In this document: positions 1 to 9,649 of the stretch, one piece after another | How the letters are laid out: each line of letters opens with the position of its first letter | Numbering within the stretch: position 1 is the first letter of the stretch | From: Nostoc sp. UHCC 0870 | GTDB lineage: Bacteria; Cyanobacteriota; Cyanobacteriia; Cyanobacteriales; Nostocaceae | Length of the DNA stretch: 64,000 bases | Assembly: GCF_022063185.1 (NCBI RefSeq) | Contig: NZ_CP091913.1 | Span: forward strand, 1,132,501-1,196,500 | Direction: 5' to 3' | Notes under the pieces: model-generated | What the model was told of the DNA's origin: nothing | Database searches by the model: none | The model's input: the letters and a program-made list of their open reading frames with translations, nothing else | Position numbers and translations under genes: made by a program

Positions 1-2
1 TA

Positions 3-797
3 TTAGGCGCGATCGCCATATGGATTATTGGTCAAAGGTTGATTGATTTTGGCTTAAAATTACTACGGCGCGCTTTCCGCAGCCAAAATATTGAGCCGAC
101 ACTAATTAGCTATTTACTGAATATCGTTTCAGTAACGCTAAAAATTATCCTAATTGTGGCAATTCTCGGCTTTTTTGGCTTTGAAACTACTTCTTTTGCT
201 GCATTGTTAGCCGCACTTGGTATCGCCATTGGTGCAGCCTGGAGTGGATTATTAGCAAACTTTGCGGCTGGTGCTTTTTTAATGATTTTTCGTCCCTTTA
301 AGACAGGTGACATGATATCAGCCGCAGGTGTAATAGGAAAAGTGGCAGAAATTGGACTGTTTACAACAACAATAAATACACTGGATAATGTGATGACTAT
401 TGTCGCCAATAATAAAATATTTGCTGACAATATTGAGAATTTTTCTGCTAACCCTTACCGTCGTGTTGATCTTAAAGCACAACTACATCACAGTGTTGAT
501 CACAACGAAGCAATTAGGCTATTAAAACAACGCATTAGCCAAATTCCCAATGTGTTAAATAACCCAGCCCCAGATGTAGATATTTTGGACTTTAATCTAG
601 CAGGAACTGTATTAGCGGTGCGTCCCTATTGTAATAATGAACATTACTGGCAGGTTTATTTTGATACGAATAAAGTCATCAAACAAACCTTTGGTGAGGC
701 TGGTTATCCTGTTCCTGAACAACGTTACGCATTTACTGGCAATTCTGAAGATGGTACTAAGCCTTTTATCTCCTCTACATCTTTGAGAAATTTATAA
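3..797 (+). CDS. MscS-family mechanosensitive ion channel (5' end outside window)
   Basis: The reading frame is open from base 3 to the stop at 795-797, so the start lies upstream of the window; the internal TTG at 39 is not the true start. The visible part has two hydrophobic segments. The second is rich in Gly and Ala (around LGIAIGAAWSGLLANFAAG), like the pore-lining helix of MscS. It is followed by the beta-domain pattern RPFKTGDMI...GKVAEIGLFTTTI...IVANNKIF that is characteristic of the family. Known members release solutes from the inner membrane under osmotic downshock. The C-terminal alpha/beta domain is present and the protein ends normally. The family call is firm; the gated solute and any extra N-terminal domains cannot be seen. 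Confidence 0.9.
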   Translation, partial: LGAIAIWIIGQRLIDFGLKLLRRAFRSQNIEPTLISYLLNIVSVTLKIILIVAILGFFGFETTSFAALLAALGIAIGAAWSGLLANFAAGAFLMIFRPFKTGDMISAAGVIGKVAEIGLFTTTINTLDNVMTIVANNKIFADNIENFSANPYRRVDLKAQLHHSVDHNEAIRLLKQRISQIPNVLNNPAPDVDILDFNLAGTVLAVRPYCNNEHYWQVYFDTNKVIKQTFGEAGYPVPEQRYAFTGNSEDGTKPFISSTSLRNL

Positions 798-805
798 GAC
801 TATAA

Positions 806-862
806 GTTTGTAGTAAGGACTTTAGTCCTGATTTTCTAAGCACTAAAGTGCTTACTACAAAC
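806..862. repeat. Dispersed hairpin repeat, GTTTGTAGTAAG type
   Basis: GTTTGTAGTAAG at 806-817 is the exact reverse complement of CTTACTACAAAC at 851-862, with an inner imperfect hairpin between. A longer, decayed relative lies at 11483-11580. It lies just after the MscS stop and could also act as a transcript end, though no T tract follows. Confidence 0.7.
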
Positions 863-875
863 CCCAGATTCTAAC

Positions 876-1121
876 CTAATTCATGTGAGAGCGATCGCAA
901 TGATAAGGATACAGCCACTCACACCGAAACAGCCCCCGTGTATGCTTTTCTATAAAAGTGCCAGCGTGGCGACTTTTTGATATATTAATTCCAGCTTTTG
1001 TTTTAATTTCGTATAACCAAGGAAAGGCGGCTAATAAAGTAACCATTGTTACAACAATATAAATAAATTTGGGTTTTGATTTACTTATTTTTCGGGAATT
1101 GCTGTGAGGGTTTTGAGGCAT
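876..1121 (-). CDS. Small hypothetical membrane protein
   Basis: An 81-codon frame that I do not recognise. It has a basic N-terminus (SNSRKISKSKPK) followed by one clear hydrophobic segment (FIYIVVTMVTLLAAFPWLY, about residues 19-37) and a Cys/His-containing tail. The layout suggests a single-pass membrane protein with a cytosolic N-terminus. No convincing ribosome binding site precedes the ATG, and nothing in the neighbourhood suggests a role. It could be a chance frame. Confidence 0.35.
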   Translation of the reverse strand: MPQNPHSNSRKISKSKPKFIYIVVTMVTLLAAFPWLYEIKTKAGINISKSRHAGTFIEKHTRGLFRCEWLYPYHCDRSHMN

Positions 1122-1354
1122 AAAGTCTAAAACTGACAGTTAATTCAAAACCCATGCTAGCTTAAATTTTAAAATGTCGCTGTTGATAAATAAAATATCC
1201 GACTTCTGGAAGGATGCAACTGGCGAATGGTGGGTCTGATCCCTTATTTAGTCATACATACAACTATATATGAAAAAAAATCTGTCGGATACAAACCGAC
1301 AGATTCAATAGAACTAATTTGTGAAATTGATAAACTTTGCAGTTCTAGCAAAGA

Positions 1355-1592
1355 TTATGGTGTCCAAGGTGTGACAAACTTAAAGGTAGTATCATTCTTG
1401 TACAGGGTATCAGTAGCCTGGGGATCAATCCACAACTCATAGTTGCGGTGACGAATATAGCGATTCGGATAGTTGAAAGATGCAAATGACACAGCAGTTG
1501 TGTCTGCTAATCCAGGTTTGGGACAGAATGTGGCATCGGCTTGGAATAAAGCTGTGTTATCGTTTTGATTGGCTTTCAAACGATAACCTTGA
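1355..1592 (-). pseudogene. 3' fragment of the galactose-oxidase-like gene, cut off by the IS
   Basis: This is the C-terminal 70-odd codons of the AbfB-like (arabinose-binding beta-trefoil) domain whose first part is at 2926-4699. After removal of the IS and one copy of the target duplication, the reading frame continues without a shift: GYRL from the upstream part joins KANQNDNTALFQADATF here. The trefoil repeat SFASFNYPNRYIRHRNYEL mirrors SFESVNVAGKFLRHQGYRL in the upstream part, confirming that both belong to one domain. The fragment has no start of its own; the apparent ATG at 1603 lies inside the IS. Confidence 0.85.
1576..1592. repeat. Target-site duplication, left copy
   Basis: TCAAACGATAACCTTGA occurs here and again at 2926-2942, directly flanking the IS. 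Because both ends of the duplication (TCA...TGA) could instead belong to the element's inverted repeats, the true duplication is between 11 and 17 bp. Either way it is long, and the lower figure fits IS4-type elements. Confidence 0.85.
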
Positions 1593-2925
1593 GGGGGCGA
1601 CAAAGAAGTTAAAGAGGCTGCTGTATAAGCATCATAGCCATCACCCCCTGCTGATAAAATGCCTGCTTATTGCGAACGGCAGCCATCATTTCCAAGACCA
1701 ATTCCTGACACCCATTCAGAGAGATTATCCAATTGTATCCGTATAAACCTATCCAAAAGGCACTATGTCTTTTTCTATTTCTTTTCAGCTCACTTGGACG
1801 ACAAACATAAGATTGTTGTCTAGAAAATTGAGTTTTCTGACCTTGTAACCATGCAGAAGTCATTGCTATAGCAATCAATAAAATCAGGCGGATAAGCCTA
1901 TCAGGAGAAGCTTGAGAACCCTCTAAATTATAGCCACCAGTTTTACAATCTTTAAACATAGCCTCAATCCCAAAACGTTGACCATATATTTTGACAGCAG
2001 TTGATATATCTGTCAGATTAGTTGATAAATACCAAGGTTCTTTCTCTTGTTTACCACGATATTTTCGTTTCCAATAAACTGCTAAATTACAACGACCAAA
2101 ACCCTGATTTTGTGTGAGATTAACCTTTTGAAAGAATCTGCGGTCGCCAGGGGAAATTGAAATCGTATGTAAGGGTTGAAATTTTTGTCTTTTTTCTCGA
2201 AAAGTAGTATCTTTTTTTTGTCGGAAAACATACTTCAACCCTTGACGGTGTAACCAACTGGCTAATTCAATTCCCTGAAATTCTCTATCCCCAATTACAA
2301 CTAATTGATAATGTTTCAATAGCCGGATTACTGGACGTAATACCTTTTGTTGTTCTTGAAGGTTACTGCAACCATCTTTCTTAAGTACACACCAATATAT
2401 TGGCAATGCCCTTTTTTGATAAATGACGCTCACCATGAGAATATTATTATCTTTCCATTGGGTTCTATCCAGGGCAATAATCAATTGTGATTTGGGTTTG
2501 AATAGACGTGATAATATTTCTTCAATAATGGGAAACCATAGTAAAACTACACTCAACGCATTCGATTTGAGAAATCTTTGTAAGTGACGACGACGGCTAT
2601 TTTGTTGTATTGGTAAAGGTAGAGTAGCAGCTAATCTTTCAATTTTGACTTCTTTTTGATTTTGTAGTAACCATACCAGCATTTTTAGGGTAATTAATTG
2701 TGTCTTACTCAGGTACTTTTCTAAGATTTCTTGATAGAATTGGGGCAGCATTTATTTGTGTGGTCTTGTTAACTTCACGAGACCATTCTTTTTTACCATC
2801 AAACTGCCCCTTCTAAGTAGCGGTCTAATAACCGCACAGCATTGTCAATAAGAATCGTTTTTTTTGAGAGGGTATTTTACTTGAATGCCTCTCCCTGTAA
2901 TACTTTGACTATTCTTGTCGCCCCC
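1593..2925 (-). mobile_element. Complete IS4-type insertion sequence, about 1333 bp
   Basis: The element is bounded by imperfect terminal inverted repeats: GGGGGCGACAAAGAA at the left and, read inward from the right, GGGGGCGACAAGAAT. It contains one intact transposase gene and is flanked by a direct repeat of 11-17 bp. It interrupts the AbfB domain of a secreted oxidase gene. The perfect duplication, intact termini and unbroken transposase all suggest a recent insertion. Confidence 0.93.
1609..2751 (-). CDS. IS4-family transposase
   Basis: This 380-residue DDE transposase shows the expected catalytic triad: D95 in LDRTQWK, D155 in IGDREFQG, and E263 in the family signature Y256-x2-R259-x3-E263-x6-K270 (YGQRFGIEAMFKDCK). 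That Y-R-E-K signature places it in the IS4 group. It fills nearly the whole element, as expected for a single-ORF IS. The frame is undamaged, so the element may still be mobile. The exact subgroup cannot be assigned by eye. Confidence 0.93.
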   Translation of the reverse strand: MLPQFYQEILEKYLSKTQLITLKMLVWLLQNQKEVKIERLAATLPLPIQQNSRRRHLQRFLKSNALSVVLLWFPIIEEILSRLFKPKSQLIIALDRTQWKDNNILMVSVIYQKRALPIYWCVLKKDGCSNLQEQQKVLRPVIRLLKHYQLVVIGDREFQGIELASWLHRQGLKYVFRQKKDTTFREKRQKFQPLHTISISPGDRRFFQKVNLTQNQGFGRCNLAVYWKRKYRGKQEKEPWYLSTNLTDISTAVKIYGQRFGIEAMFKDCKTGGYNLEGSQASPDRLIRLILLIAIAMTSAWLQGQKTQFSRQQSYVCRPSELKRNRKRHSAFWIGLYGYNWIISLNGCQELVLEMMAAVRNKQAFYQQGVMAMMLIQQPL

Positions 2926-4699
2926 TCAAACGATAACCTTGATGGCGGAGGAATTTACCCGCAACATTCACTGACTCAAAGGAAATACACTGCTGATTTG
3001 CTAACCCCGGTACTACTTTAAATGTCGTGCTATTTTTGTCTACAGCACTACTGCTAACATTCACCTGTTTGATATAGCCAAGTGAATTAGTTTCACCAAC
3101 ATAGTGACTGGAAAAATTCAATGATTGGATGGACTGCCTACTATATAGTGGTACTTGGACGTTGGGTGGAGTTACAGGGGAAGGATTACCACCTACTTGG
3201 ATGATTTTCGATACGGAAGGCACACCAGCCGAGTTGACTAAAAACAGCATATAGTAACCTGGTGGTGCAAGATTAGCATTTGCAGGTGCTGTTACATTCA
3301 GTGTAGTCCCGGATTGGGTAAAAGATAGGGGTACTAAACGCTGGTCGAAGTTAGTTGCATGGGTGACTGCACCTAGTTTAATCAGATGACCTTTGGTAAT
3401 ACTGGCGGCTTGTGGTGATGTGACAGTAAAAAATTGACCGTAGCCAATAGCATCTGGTGCAGAACTGATTGTGGGACGCGCCGCAGGAGTACCATCAAGG
3501 TTAAACAGATAAGGTGGGGAAAAAACCTCTGCATTTTGTTCATTGTGTCCTGTAGCACCACAAGGGCCACATACACCACCAGCCACCACTACACGACCGT
3601 CAGGTAATAATAAGGCGGTGGAGTGATACTGGCGGGGTTTAGCCATACTGGCGACTGTTTTCCACTGTCCCGTGGCGGGATTCCAGATTTCACCTGCATA
3701 GACTGCGGTATTGAGGTCAAACTGCGATCCTGGTTGTCCATCTTTGCCGTTGGGGTTAGAGTTACCACCAGTGACTAAAACTTGACCATCAGCCAGAATT
3801 GTCAGGTTTTGCTGTCGTCGTCCATAGGTGAGATCCCCAGTTCTGGAGACGACGGGTTGATTGCCATTGATATCAATCGCATAGGTACTTTTCGGTGCGG
3901 GGCCTCCACCTGCTACAAGGAATTTCCCTGTGCTGTACATCGCATAGCTGCCATAGTCGCGGAAAATCCCATCTCGTTCGCCAACGGTTGTAATACTACC
4001 TGCACCGTTGGTATCGATGTAGCGCATGGAACTTTCTGGCCCGACATAAAATATCTTGCCGTTGGGTGCTAACTGTGTCCACGGAAAATAAGATGTGTTG
4101 TCAATAAAACCTTTGGGTAATGCAAAGGGAATTTTGGCACTGCTTAAACTCCGCCATGTCCCAGATTCAAATATTTCTGGTGTATCTGCATCTATGGGAT
4201 AAGAACCACCAGTTACTAAGATGTTGCCGTTAGCCAGTAGGGTAGAACTGGGATAGTATCGCCCAGTATTCATACTCTGATGCAGTGACCACTGGTTGCT
4301 TTGATTGTCAAAGATGTGTGTGGTATTGTCTGCAACTCCCACAGTTCCCGTGACTGTAAATACTTTCCCGTCTGGTAATTGGGTATGGGGGGCGCAAAAT
4401 AACTCCTCTCCTTGTAAAGAGGCGTTGGAATTGAGTTCAGTTTTGCTATTGCTAACTGGATTCCAGAGGATAGTTTTGTTGGTTGCGCCTCCAAATCCGT
4501 TATTGGTGCTATCCCAGGCGAGGACATTACCATCGGGCATGAGTGTGAGGTGTACGCCATACACTGGCCAAGGGTCAACCCCAGACCATTGACCAAGAGA
4601 TGCGGCGGCTGGTGTTTGGGCATATAGTACACCATGAGTAACAGCGATCGCTAATGTAACTATCGCTGCCATAATTTGCAAATGCAGTTTGAATTTCAT
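2926..4699 (-). pseudogene. Secreted galactose/glyoxal-oxidase-like copper radical oxidase, 5' part, interrupted by the IS
   Basis: The protein begins with a Sec signal peptide (hydrophobic stretch 9-26, probable cleavage after YAQ at 28). A Kelch-type beta-propeller and an Ig-like DUF1929 domain follow, then the first part of an AbfB trefoil. All galactose-oxidase active-site positions can be placed: C102 (FCAPH, the thioether cysteine), Y149 (RYYPSS), Y358-H359 (RQYHSTALL) and H447 (VTHATNF). Family members oxidise alcohols or aldehydes to give H2O2 using Cu and a Tyr-Cys radical. The IS truncates the last domain and adds a few foreign residues (RGRQE) before a stop at 2909. The catalytic core is intact, so a truncated enzyme could still be made and secreted. 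The undamaged gene would encode about 665 residues. Confidence 0.85.
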
Positions 4700-5181
4700 T
4701 CAATTTCGGGATGTCTGGAAGATGCTAATGTCAATATTTTCAAGATTGGCAATTTCCTGTATTCCACAGAGCAAATACTGAGTGGATGTAGACAGAAAAA
4801 GATGTTCTCATAACTGAAATTACCAAACTCTAAAACTAAACAAAATTATTTATTGGATAAATTTTGTGAAACTTTCGTAAATTTAAAACACATAAAACGT
4901 GATTACTTAATGCTATAAAAATACAATTTTTATTAAATCTAAACAAAAGTATTTTTTCCCTATCTCCGATTAAAAACAGGACTTATGCAAGTGTCACAAT
5001 CGATGGTTGGTGCGTGACGCTATAAGTCTCATTACTGCGTTCAAATATTTCCCAGTGTCACACAACGGCAATAAAGCGGGAGGAAAATCCACACCGCTTT
5101 TTGCCTCCCCTACATAAAAAATATGTCAGTTGCGTAAGTCCTAAAAAAGTCTTTAAAAATCCACAGGAATAGGAGGATAGT
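4700..5181. other. Intergenic region with a MITE-like element
   Basis: This 480-bp gap separates the 5' end of the oxidase gene from the 3' end of topA. Its left part is AT-rich and presumably holds the oxidase promoter, though no -10/-35 pair stands out. Most of the right part is the inverted-repeat element described separately. Confidence 0.6.
4978..5142. repeat. MITE-like element with AGGACTTAYGCAA ends
   Basis: AGGACTTATGCAAGTGTCA at 4978-4996 pairs, with three mismatches, with the inverted copy TGTCAGTTGCGTAAGTCCT at 5124-5142. The interior has no coding potential. At 165 bp with 19-bp ends it has the form of a miniature inverted-repeat transposable element. A-rich sequence flanks both ends, so a short target duplication cannot be defined. 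Confidence 0.75.
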
Positions 5182-7359
5182 CTAACTTTCCTTCCCCGCT
5201 CCTTCCTTCCCCAATTCCCCAAACTTAGGACTCCACCAGCCTTTTTGCGTGCTGAAATAGGCGACATCTTGATGTTTCTTGTCTTGGCGTGACTGGGGAT
5301 GAGAACACCGTAGCATGGTTTTGGACTGTCCATCTTTGGTGTAACTATACTCCTCTAAAGGCTGTTTGCATACAGGGCAAGGATAGGAAGTTACCTTAGT
5401 AGGCGGCTTTGGCTGATTCTCTCCTGGGCTGGCTTGATTTCTGGGTGCTTCCCAAGTTTTACTGCGATCGCTCCAAAACAGTACAATGTTGGCACAGCCA
5501 CTAGTACACTTGAGAAAATACTTTTTCTTAACTTTACTGCTCTTAATCTTCGAGAGAAAATTGTTACACTCAGGGCAACGCGTCCTAGAGGTTTCATACT
5601 GGCGTGTAGCAGATGCCGTAATATTTGACACGCCCACCACTACAGTTTTAGCTTTGGTGAGTGCTGGGACAAAGTAATCCTGATTCCAAGTAGTGAGATA
5701 TTGCTGCCAGCCTTGTTTACCGTGAGCGATCGCATCTAGGGCATCTTCCATCTTAGCGGTGAATTCTGCCTCTAGTAAATCCGGCAGTGCTTTTTGTAAA
5801 AAGGCATCAACTTCTAATCCTAAAGCTGTTGGTTGTAAGCTACCCTTCGCTAACTCTACATAACCCCGATGCTTGAGGGTGGCGACAGTAGGCGCATAGG
5901 TACTGGGACGACCAATGCCTTTACGTTCCATTAGCTGCACCAATTTGGGTTCACTGTAGCGTGGCGGCGGTTGTGTCTGTTTTTGCTCAAAATTGGCATT
6001 TTCCAAATTTAGAGCCTGTCCCTGCTGCACAGAAGGTAAAACAGAATCTTTGCTGAGATTATTCCAATACTTGGCATAACCATAAAATTCTATGACTTGC
6101 CCTCTAGCTTGCCACAACAGATTCCCTGACTGAGTGACCACTTGAGTTTTACGGAGTTGGGCAGAACGACATTGAGAAGCAACTGCCCGTTTCCAAATCA
6201 TCACGTATAAATTAAATTCATCGGCTAGTAATTCAATTCGTAATTGTGCTGAGGGACGAAACACGTCTGTAGGGCGAATTGCTTCATGGGCTTCCTGTGC
6301 AGATTTACTGCTGCGATGCTTGGCTACTTGGGGTGGCACATTCTGCGGGTCGTTTTGTTCCAACCACTGACGCGCACTCGCACAAAATTCAGGACTCAAT
6401 ATCACTGAATCTGTTCGCATATAAGTAATTAGCCCAGCCTCATACAATTTTTGCGCCACCTGCATAGTTTTGTCTGGGGCAAATCTCAGCTTAGAACCGG
6501 CGGCTTGTTGCAAAGTCGAGGTGGTAAAGGGTGGGGGTGGTTGGCGTTGTACTGTCTTACCTTCCACCTGGATAATTTGGTGCGGATATTTTCTTGCTTC
6601 CTCTACTAACCTTATGGCTTCTGCTTCCGACAGCACACGCTTGGATTCTGGTGCTTTTGTTGTATTATCTGCGGCATCATCATGGATTTCTGCTGCTTGT
6701 TGTTCTGCTTCTGGCGTTGAGTTTGCTAGACCTTTGTAAAAAGCCCGAAAACCTTCGGCATAATCTACCCAGACATTCCAATAGTCTTGGGGAACAAAAG
6801 TTTGAATCTCTCTTTCGCGCTGACAAATCAGATGTAATGTAGCACTTTGAACTCTACCGACACTTTTAGCACCGTTATTCAATGCCCAAACTAGGGGGCT
6901 ACCCTTGTAACCTACCAACTTGTCTAGACAGTCACGGCATAATCCCGCACCTACTAAATTAAAGTCTAGCTTTCTGGGGCGAGCGATCGCAGACCTCACA
7001 GCTGATGGTGTAATCTCGGTATATATCACCCGTTTTGCATCACGTAATCCTAGCACTTCTTTGAGATGCCAGGCGATCGTTTCTCCCTCCCGGTCTGGGT
7101 CAGTTGCCAAGACAACTTCATCAACCTGCTTAGTAAATGCCTTTAGCTGCTGAATTGTCTCCTTAGCCCGTTGGTCACGCGGCACATAGTTGCATCGCAC
7201 ACTACCGCCATCCATACTAAATCCCAGTGAATCCTCACCTTCATTGCTGAGTTCTCGAATGTGACCACAACTAGCACGGACAATCCAGTCTGCACCAAGA
7301 ATTTGACTAAGTTTTTTAACTTTACCAGGGGATTCAACGACTAGAAGACGTTTCACCAT
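5182..7359 (-). CDS. topA: DNA topoisomerase I (type IA)
   Basis: A 725-residue type IA topoisomerase that relaxes negative supercoils through a 5'-phosphotyrosine intermediate. The N-terminal TOPRIM domain has E9 (LLVVESPGK) and the acidic triad DPDRE at 87-91. The catalytic tyrosine is Y313 in AGLITYMRTDS. A long variable linker (about residues 215-245) is rich in Ala, Asp and Glu. The C-terminus has two cysteine clusters, CPEC...C...C near 600 and CPVC...C near 660, which are zinc-ribbon-like. It is shorter than E. coli TopA (865 residues) because it has fewer C-terminal zinc and basic modules. The ATG at 7359 starts directly at the conserved MVKRLLVVESPGK. It is transcribed divergently from the J-domain gene; the 110-bp spacer holds several TAC/GTA-rich near-repeats (7400-7440) that may be promoter elements. 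Confidence 0.96.
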   Translation of the reverse strand: MVKRLLVVESPGKVKKLSQILGADWIVRASCGHIRELSNEGEDSLGFSMDGGSVRCNYVPRDQRAKETIQQLKAFTKQVDEVVLATDPDREGETIAWHLKEVLGLRDAKRVIYTEITPSAVRSAIARPRKLDFNLVGAGLCRDCLDKLVGYKGSPLVWALNNGAKSVGRVQSATLHLICQREREIQTFVPQDYWNVWVDYAEGFRAFYKGLANSTPEAEQQAAEIHDDAADNTTKAPESKRVLSEAEAIRLVEEARKYPHQIIQVEGKTVQRQPPPPFTTSTLQQAAGSKLRFAPDKTMQVAQKLYEAGLITYMRTDSVILSPEFCASARQWLEQNDPQNVPPQVAKHRSSKSAQEAHEAIRPTDVFRPSAQLRIELLADEFNLYVMIWKRAVASQCRSAQLRKTQVVTQSGNLLWQARGQVIEFYGYAKYWNNLSKDSVLPSVQQGQALNLENANFEQKQTQPPPRYSEPKLVQLMERKGIGRPSTYAPTVATLKHRGYVELAKGSLQPTALGLEVDAFLQKALPDLLEAEFTAKMEDALDAIAHGKQGWQQYLTTWNQDYFVPALTKAKTVVVGVSNITASATRQYETSRTRCPECNNFLSKIKSSKVKKKYFLKCTSGCANIVLFWSDRSKTWEAPRNQASPGENQPKPPTKVTSYPCPVCKQPLEEYSYTKDGQSKTMLRCSHPQSRQDKKHQDVAYFSTQKGWWSPKFGELGKEGAGKES

Positions 7360-7514
7360 AGCACCCGCTTGTTAATAACAGAAGCAACTTTTTATCTTAC
7401 ATCTAGTATTTACGTACTATCAATACTTACATACTAAATGTATCTTGTATCAGTTGATTTCTACATACCTTGACAGTTATTCTGCTTAAAGCCCTCAATT
7501 TACCTACACCTCCC

Positions 7515-8576
7515 ATGCCTCGCAAAATTGCGTCTCCACCCCGCACCAGTAAAACAACACCCTTGGCTCTTTCGGAGTTACATATCCGCTTAGAGGGATT
7601 AGAAAAGGAACATCAATCCCTATTGAAACAAATTAAGAGAAAGCGAACAGAACTAAAGAATTTTGTTGAACAGATGCGTTCTTTAGCCACGGAAATATTT
7701 CACAAAGCCAACCCCAATTTCCAAAAAATGGCAGAACTCGACCAAGAAATTCATGCTCTGTTCAAAGAAATTTTGACTAAAAGAAAGTTCGGCAAAAAAA
7801 CAAAAAAGAATATAGAAGCAGTTTATCAGCAACTCCAATTAACAGGAATCATTAGTTTGAAATTTAATCATCCTGATGCAGATACAGAACTAGATGAACT
7901 GTTTGAAAATCTCCGTCCTCAAGATGATGGTTCTCAAGAGACAGGTGAAGACCGCCATCAAGCTTGGGAAACACAACAATCTCTAGAATCTCCTTCAGCA
8001 ACTAGAACTGAGGAATCTAGAAAAGTTCGTCAAACATTTTTGAGGTTAGCAGAGATTTTTCATCCTGATAAAGTCCAAGATAACGAAACTCTTCAGTACC
8101 ATACTGAAATCATGAAGGAAATCAACAAAGCTTATCAAGAAGGGGATTTAGCAAGACTATTAGAAATCGAGCAAAAGCATCAAGTTGGTGAATCTATCGA
8201 TAACAATAGCGAAGATGATTTAACTCGCAAATGTAGAACGCTAGAACAGCAAAATGAAATTCTACTCAATCAATATGAGAACTTGAAACAGGAACTACGT
8301 TCAGCCAAAAATACTCCTGAAGGCGCAATGGTCGCCGATGCGCGTAAAGCAGCTAAACAAGGCATTGACTCTATTGATATGATGCTGGAGACAATAGACA
8401 CTCAAATTAATGTCATCACGCAAGTTCGTGATTTTGTCCAGAATTTCCGTGACCAGAAATTGACAATTAAAGAATTTCTCAGTAGTCCAGCAACTCTACG
8501 CTCATTGAATGAGGAAATGATGGAAGATATGCTTGAGCAAATGATGTCAGAATTAGACGGAATCATCGTATTTTAA
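7515..8576 (+). CDS. J-domain-like coiled-coil protein
   Basis: Residues about 170-220 form a short J-domain-like module: FLRLAEIFHPDKVQ has the HPD motif needed to stimulate Hsp70 ATPase, followed by KEINKAYQEGDLARLLEIE, as in DnaJ-type helices III-IV. It is flanked by long charged helical regions (about 30-130 and 230-350) that look like coiled coils. A TTG at 7470 would extend the frame by 15 residues, but no ribosome binding site supports it. The ATG at 7515 (MPRKIASPP) is preferred, giving 353 residues. The likely role is as co-chaperone or adaptor for a DnaK; the client is unknown. Confidence 0.8.
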   Translation: MPRKIASPPRTSKTTPLALSELHIRLEGLEKEHQSLLKQIKRKRTELKNFVEQMRSLATEIFHKANPNFQKMAELDQEIHALFKEILTKRKFGKKTKKNIEAVYQQLQLTGIISLKFNHPDADTELDELFENLRPQDDGSQETGEDRHQAWETQQSLESPSATRTEESRKVRQTFLRLAEIFHPDKVQDNETLQYHTEIMKEINKAYQEGDLARLLEIEQKHQVGESIDNNSEDDLTRKCRTLEQQNEILLNQYENLKQELRSAKNTPEGAMVADARKAAKQGIDSIDMMLETIDTQINVITQVRDFVQNFRDQKLTIKEFLSSPATLRSLNEEMMEDMLEQMMSELDGIIVF

Positions 8577-8704
8577 AGATAAAATCAGGCGCAGACTGTA
8601 CTCACTCTTAACTTGCACCATTCTCAATAATCGTAGGTTGAGCAATGCCGATGACCTAAAAATCTTGGCTGGAGCGAATTTTCATCCACCTTACTTTAAT
8701 TGCA

Positions 8705-8801
8705 ATAAAAAAAGGCTTGGTTTAACCAAGCCTTTATATATACCAAGCATTTACTACACCAAGATTAATTTAAACCTACTCTTACTTTAGTTCATCTTCC
8801 T
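8705..8801 (-). ncRNA. Candidate sRNA unit 1 of a tandem family
   Basis: On the minus strand, a -10-like TATACA (8808-8813) precedes a conserved block, AGGAAGATGAACTAAAGTAA, and later TTTAAATTAA. The unit ends in the hairpin AAAGGCTTGG-n5-CCAAGCCTTT (8711-8735) followed by a T run, a classic Rho-independent terminator. The predicted RNA is about 97 nt. The bounds are inferred from the promoter-like box and the terminator. Confidence 0.6.
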
Positions 8802-8852
8802 AGAGACTGTATACAAATCATCTCAAAACTGATATGTGCTAAATTAGTGGAT

Positions 8853-8957
8853 AATAAAAAAGGTTTGGCCTTCAACCAAACCTTTATAATTGCTGTGCTT
8901 AACAACGTACAAAATTAATTTAAAACGACTGTCTTCACATATCATCTTCCTTGAGTA
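8853..8957 (-). ncRNA. Candidate sRNA unit 2 of a tandem family
   Basis: It shares AAGGAAGATGA and TTTTAAATTAATTTTG with unit 1. It ends in the minus-strand hairpin AAAGGTTTGG-n7-CCAAACCTTT (8859-8885) with a T run. The stem differs from unit 1 by compensating changes on both arms, which argues for selection on RNA structure. Confidence 0.6.
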
Positions 8958-9049
8958 TGTATCAATACCTTGCTATAAATGGTATATTGATAAACTTTCC
9001 ACATTTAACTTCTCAGCAATCAATTCCATGCACAAAAAAAGTAATAAAA

Positions 9050-9154
9050 AGTAAAAAGAGGCTTGAGTAATGACTCAGCCTCTAGGCATACCAGGTGTTT
9101 ACCATATGCTTTTAATTTATGCCTAAGTTGAGAATAATTCATCTGTCAAAAAGA
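9050..9154 (-). ncRNA. Candidate sRNA unit 3 of a tandem family
   Basis: The minus-strand 5' box TTGTACACATC and core CAGATGAATTATTCT correspond to the other units. ATGGTAAACACCTGGTAT resembles unit 5. The terminator is AGAGGCTGAGT...ACTC-AGCCTCT (9057-9083) with a one-base bulge, then a T-rich tract. Confidence 0.55.
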
Positions 9155-9227
9155 TGTGTACAAAACTTTGAAAATCTGGTATGCCATACTAGAATGCTAA
9201 TTCAGAATTATCGGGACTACTAATTAA

Positions 9228-9330
9228 AAGAAAACCCTGGGTTATATTCCAGGGTATACACACGTTTTTCAGGCATTAACAGTCTAAATTCTACCTGGTT
9301 AAAACATTTATATCCCCCATCTAGGGAAAG
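9228..9330 (-). ncRNA. Candidate sRNA unit 4 (divergent member)
   Basis: This is the least similar unit. It keeps the spacing and ends in the minus-strand hairpin ACCCTGG-n7-CCAGGGT (9234-9255) followed by TTTTCTTTT, but the conserved AGATGAAC core is not evident. It may be a decayed or diverged copy. Confidence 0.4.
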
Positions 9331-9444
9331 ATGCTGATTCAGTCCTTACGTAATAATTAGCAAATTATTTTCAAAGAAGTATTTACAATTTTTTTTATTA
9401 ATTAAAGTTGTAAATATTAAATTGAGAAATTGTTTTTTAAATTT

Positions 9445-9545
9445 TTACAAAATAGGCTTGGATAATAACCAAGCCTATAAATACCAAGAGTTTACCATAT
9501 GTTAGGTAATATATTTATAATCTTACTTTAGTTCATCTATCAAAA
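9445..9545 (-). ncRNA. Candidate sRNA unit 5 of a tandem family
   Basis: The core TAGATGAACTAAAGTAAGA is identical over most of its length to unit 1. The 5' box is TGTTTACATATC. It ends with the stem ATAGGCTTGG-n7-CCAAGCCTAT (9452-9478), then a T-rich tract on the minus strand. Confidence 0.58.
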
Positions 9546-9649
9546 GATATGTAAACATATCCTAAAATCTACTGAAGCAAGTTTCTAAATATACATTTAT
9601 TAGAAATGATATAAATATTTTTCACATGATAAACCAAAATTTGTATACA

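Noticed and set aside
1227-1442. 71-codon plus-strand frame
   Set aside because: It overlaps the antisense of the oxidase 3' fragment and lacks any feature.
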